A stretch of DNA of 6,882 nucleotides. It comes from Bacteroidales bacterium (GTDB lineage Bacteria > Bacteroidota > Bacteroidia > Bacteroidales > Muribaculaceae). Shown here piece after piece: positions 5,713 through 6,882 of the stretch (its first letter is position 1; every line of letters starts with the position of its first letter). A model generated the notes under the pieces. It was not told the origin of the DNA, did no database searches, and was given only the letters and a program-made list of their open reading frames with translations. The stretch lies in assembly GCA_900755985.1 (NCBI GenBank), contig CAAEIL010000132.1, positions 1 to 6,882 on the forward strand, in the 5' to 3' direction. The position numbers were made by a program, and so were the translations under genes.

Positions 5713-6882
5713 CTATTTGTAGAGGTAGCGCTTTATTGACTTTTTGGGTGTCTTCTCAAAGGGTTCGGACATGATTTCAACCTTGGCGACACGCTCGAAG
5801 GGTGCAAGTGTGGAATTGATGACCTTGACTGCGGCTTCGATGGCCTTTTTGCGGTCGCACTCGCGTATGCCGTCAGCATCAAGGCTGTCCGAGTCGGGAT
5901 AAATCAGTGCCGTTATGCGGCCTCCGCGGTCAAGGACTATACATTCCAGTACATAGGGATGGACATTGAGACGGTTTTCGATAGTCTCAGGATAGATGTT
6001 CTGACCCGAGGGCCCGAGTATCATAGTTTTATAACGTCCTTTGATATATATCGTTCCACCGTCTTCGCCAAGATAGCCCATATCACCGGTATGCAGCCAA
6101 CCGTCTTCGGACAAAGCCAACTCGTTTAGGTCGGGGCGTTTATAGTATCCTTGCATGACATTGATGCCGCGTACCAGAATCTCGCCTGTCGGATGTCCGT
6201 CGTCGGTAGTGCTCCCGTCCTCGAGTATCTTTACCGCCATAAGGTCCGGCAGTATATGTCCCGCCGAGAACAGTTTGTATTTACGCCAATAGGTGTAACT
6301 GATAAGAGGCCCGCACTCTGTCATGCCATAACCGACAGTGAATCTGAAACCGATTTTTTTCAAGAATGATTCCACGTCTGGGTTAATAGGTGCGCCGCCT
6401 ACTATAACCTGTTTGAAAGCGCCACCGAAAGCGCGAGTAAGTGTCTGACGCACCTGACGGTATACAAGACGGTCGACGCCCGGAATCTTAAGGGCTGCAC
6501 GCACACTGAGCTTGCTAAGACGCGGAACGATAAGTTTCTTGTATATCTTTTCAAGAATCAGCGGTACGCATAGTATGAGGTTGGGGCGGACTTCGGCAAA
6601 AGCTTTGACGAGTGTGCGCGGTGTCGGCGTGCGTCCAAGAGTGGTGACGTGTGCTCCGCATACAAGCGGTACCAACATATCAAATGCCGCTCCATAGGCA
6701 TGTGCCAACGGGAGGAAAGACAGACAGCGTGCGCCACTGAAATACAGATGCGAATCGGCGCCAAACCATGTATTGCCGGCGAGATTTGCAATAGAAAGAC
6801 AAACGCCTTTCGAAAATCCGCTCGTGCCGGAAGTATAGTTGATAATGGCGGTATCGTCCATGGGTCGGCTTTTGTAGCTTAT
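5713..6882 (-). CDS. AMP-forming long-chain acyl-CoA synthetase-like enzyme, N-terminal part outside the window
   Basis: The frame is open to the right edge; the Met at 6861 is internal, preceded by seven in-frame codons (ISYKSRP). About 389 C-terminal residues are visible and the first 150-200 are missing. Counting from that Met, the adenylate-forming motifs appear in order: phosphate loop YTSGTSGFSKGV (9-20), LPLAHAYG (50-57), IVGGAPI (153-159), YGMTECGP (178-185), GEILVRGINVMQGYY (226-240), GWLHTGD (254-260), GRYKTMILGPSGQNIYPETIE (275-295) and the A10 region KTPKKSIKRYL (370-380). Such enzymes adenylate a carboxylic acid with ATP and pass it to CoA; closeness to FadD-type ligases suggests a fatty acid for phospholipid synthesis, but the substrate is not shown. 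The A10 catalytic Lys position appears to hold Ser375, with Lys374 next to it. The gene ends in its own hairpin terminator and converges on the outer membrane protein gene. Confidence 0.93.
   Translation of the reverse strand: MSYKSRPMDDTAIINYTSGTSGFSKGVCLSIANLAGNTWFGADSHLYFSGARCLSFLPLAHAYGAAFDMLVPLVCGAHVTTLGRTPTPRTLVKAFAEVRPNLILCVPLILEKIYKKLIVPRLSKLSVRAALKIPGVDRLVYRQVRQTLTRAFGGAFKQVIVGGAPINPDVESFLKKIGFRFTVGYGMTECGPLISYTYWRKYKLFSAGHILPDLMAVKILEDGSTTDDGHPTGEILVRGINVMQGYYKRPDLNELALSEDGWLHTGDMGYLGEDGGTIYIKGRYKTMILGPSGQNIYPETIENRLNVHPYVLECIVLDRGGRITALIYPDSDSLDADGIRECDRKKAIEAAVKVINSTLAPFERVAKVEIMSEPFEKTPKKSIKRYLYK

Noticed and set aside
1..6882. A mobile element, CRISPR array, toxin-antitoxin or defence system
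   Set aside because: No transposase, integrase, direct-repeat array, paired small genes or nuclease/ATPase motifs were seen; all sizeable frames are accounted for by envelope, RNA-related or lipid-metabolism genes.

Overview
The window looks like ordinary chromosomal DNA from a member of the Bacteroidota, probably order Bacteroidales. The pointers are a TAnnTTTG promoter element, the near absence of Shine-Dalgarno sequences, an OMP_b-brl-type outer membrane protein ending in Phe, and Bacteroidales-like versions of CvfB, RsmG and an acyl-CoA ligase. The moderately GC-rich coding sequence would suit Muribaculaceae, but that family call is an impression and not proven.

Layout, left to right. 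(1) Bases 1-2596, plus strand: the 3' part of a GT4-type glycosyltransferase gene overlaps by 11 bp a gene for a five-helix membrane protein with an LtaS-like (sulfatase-fold) extracytoplasmic domain. This is a translationally coupled pair that probably builds and then decorates an envelope glycan or glycolipid. (2) Bases 2613-3239, minus strand: rsmG, the 16S rRNA G527 N7-methyltransferase, convergent with the pair and only 16 bp from it. (3) Bases 3240-3452: a divergent intergenic region with a recognisable Bacteroidota -7 element for the plus-strand genes. (4) Bases 3453-4801, plus strand: a CvfB-family protein (S1 repeats plus winged helix), then after 2 bp a small membrane-anchored protein of unknown function. 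(5) Bases 4924-5619, plus strand: a small outer membrane beta-barrel protein. (6) Bases 5644-5702: a long inverted repeat with a T-run, which reads as an intrinsic terminator for the minus strand. (7) Bases 5713-6882, minus strand: the C-terminal two thirds of an AMP-forming acyl-CoA ligase, cut by the window edge.

I see no mobile element, CRISPR array, tRNA or rRNA, and no sign of a defence or other novel multi-gene system. The points most worth a second look are the GT4/LtaS-like pair with substitutions in its active site, the Ser at the expected A10 lysine position of the acyl-CoA ligase, the unknown membrane-anchored protein behind cvfB, and the two-tier hairpin at 5644-5702.
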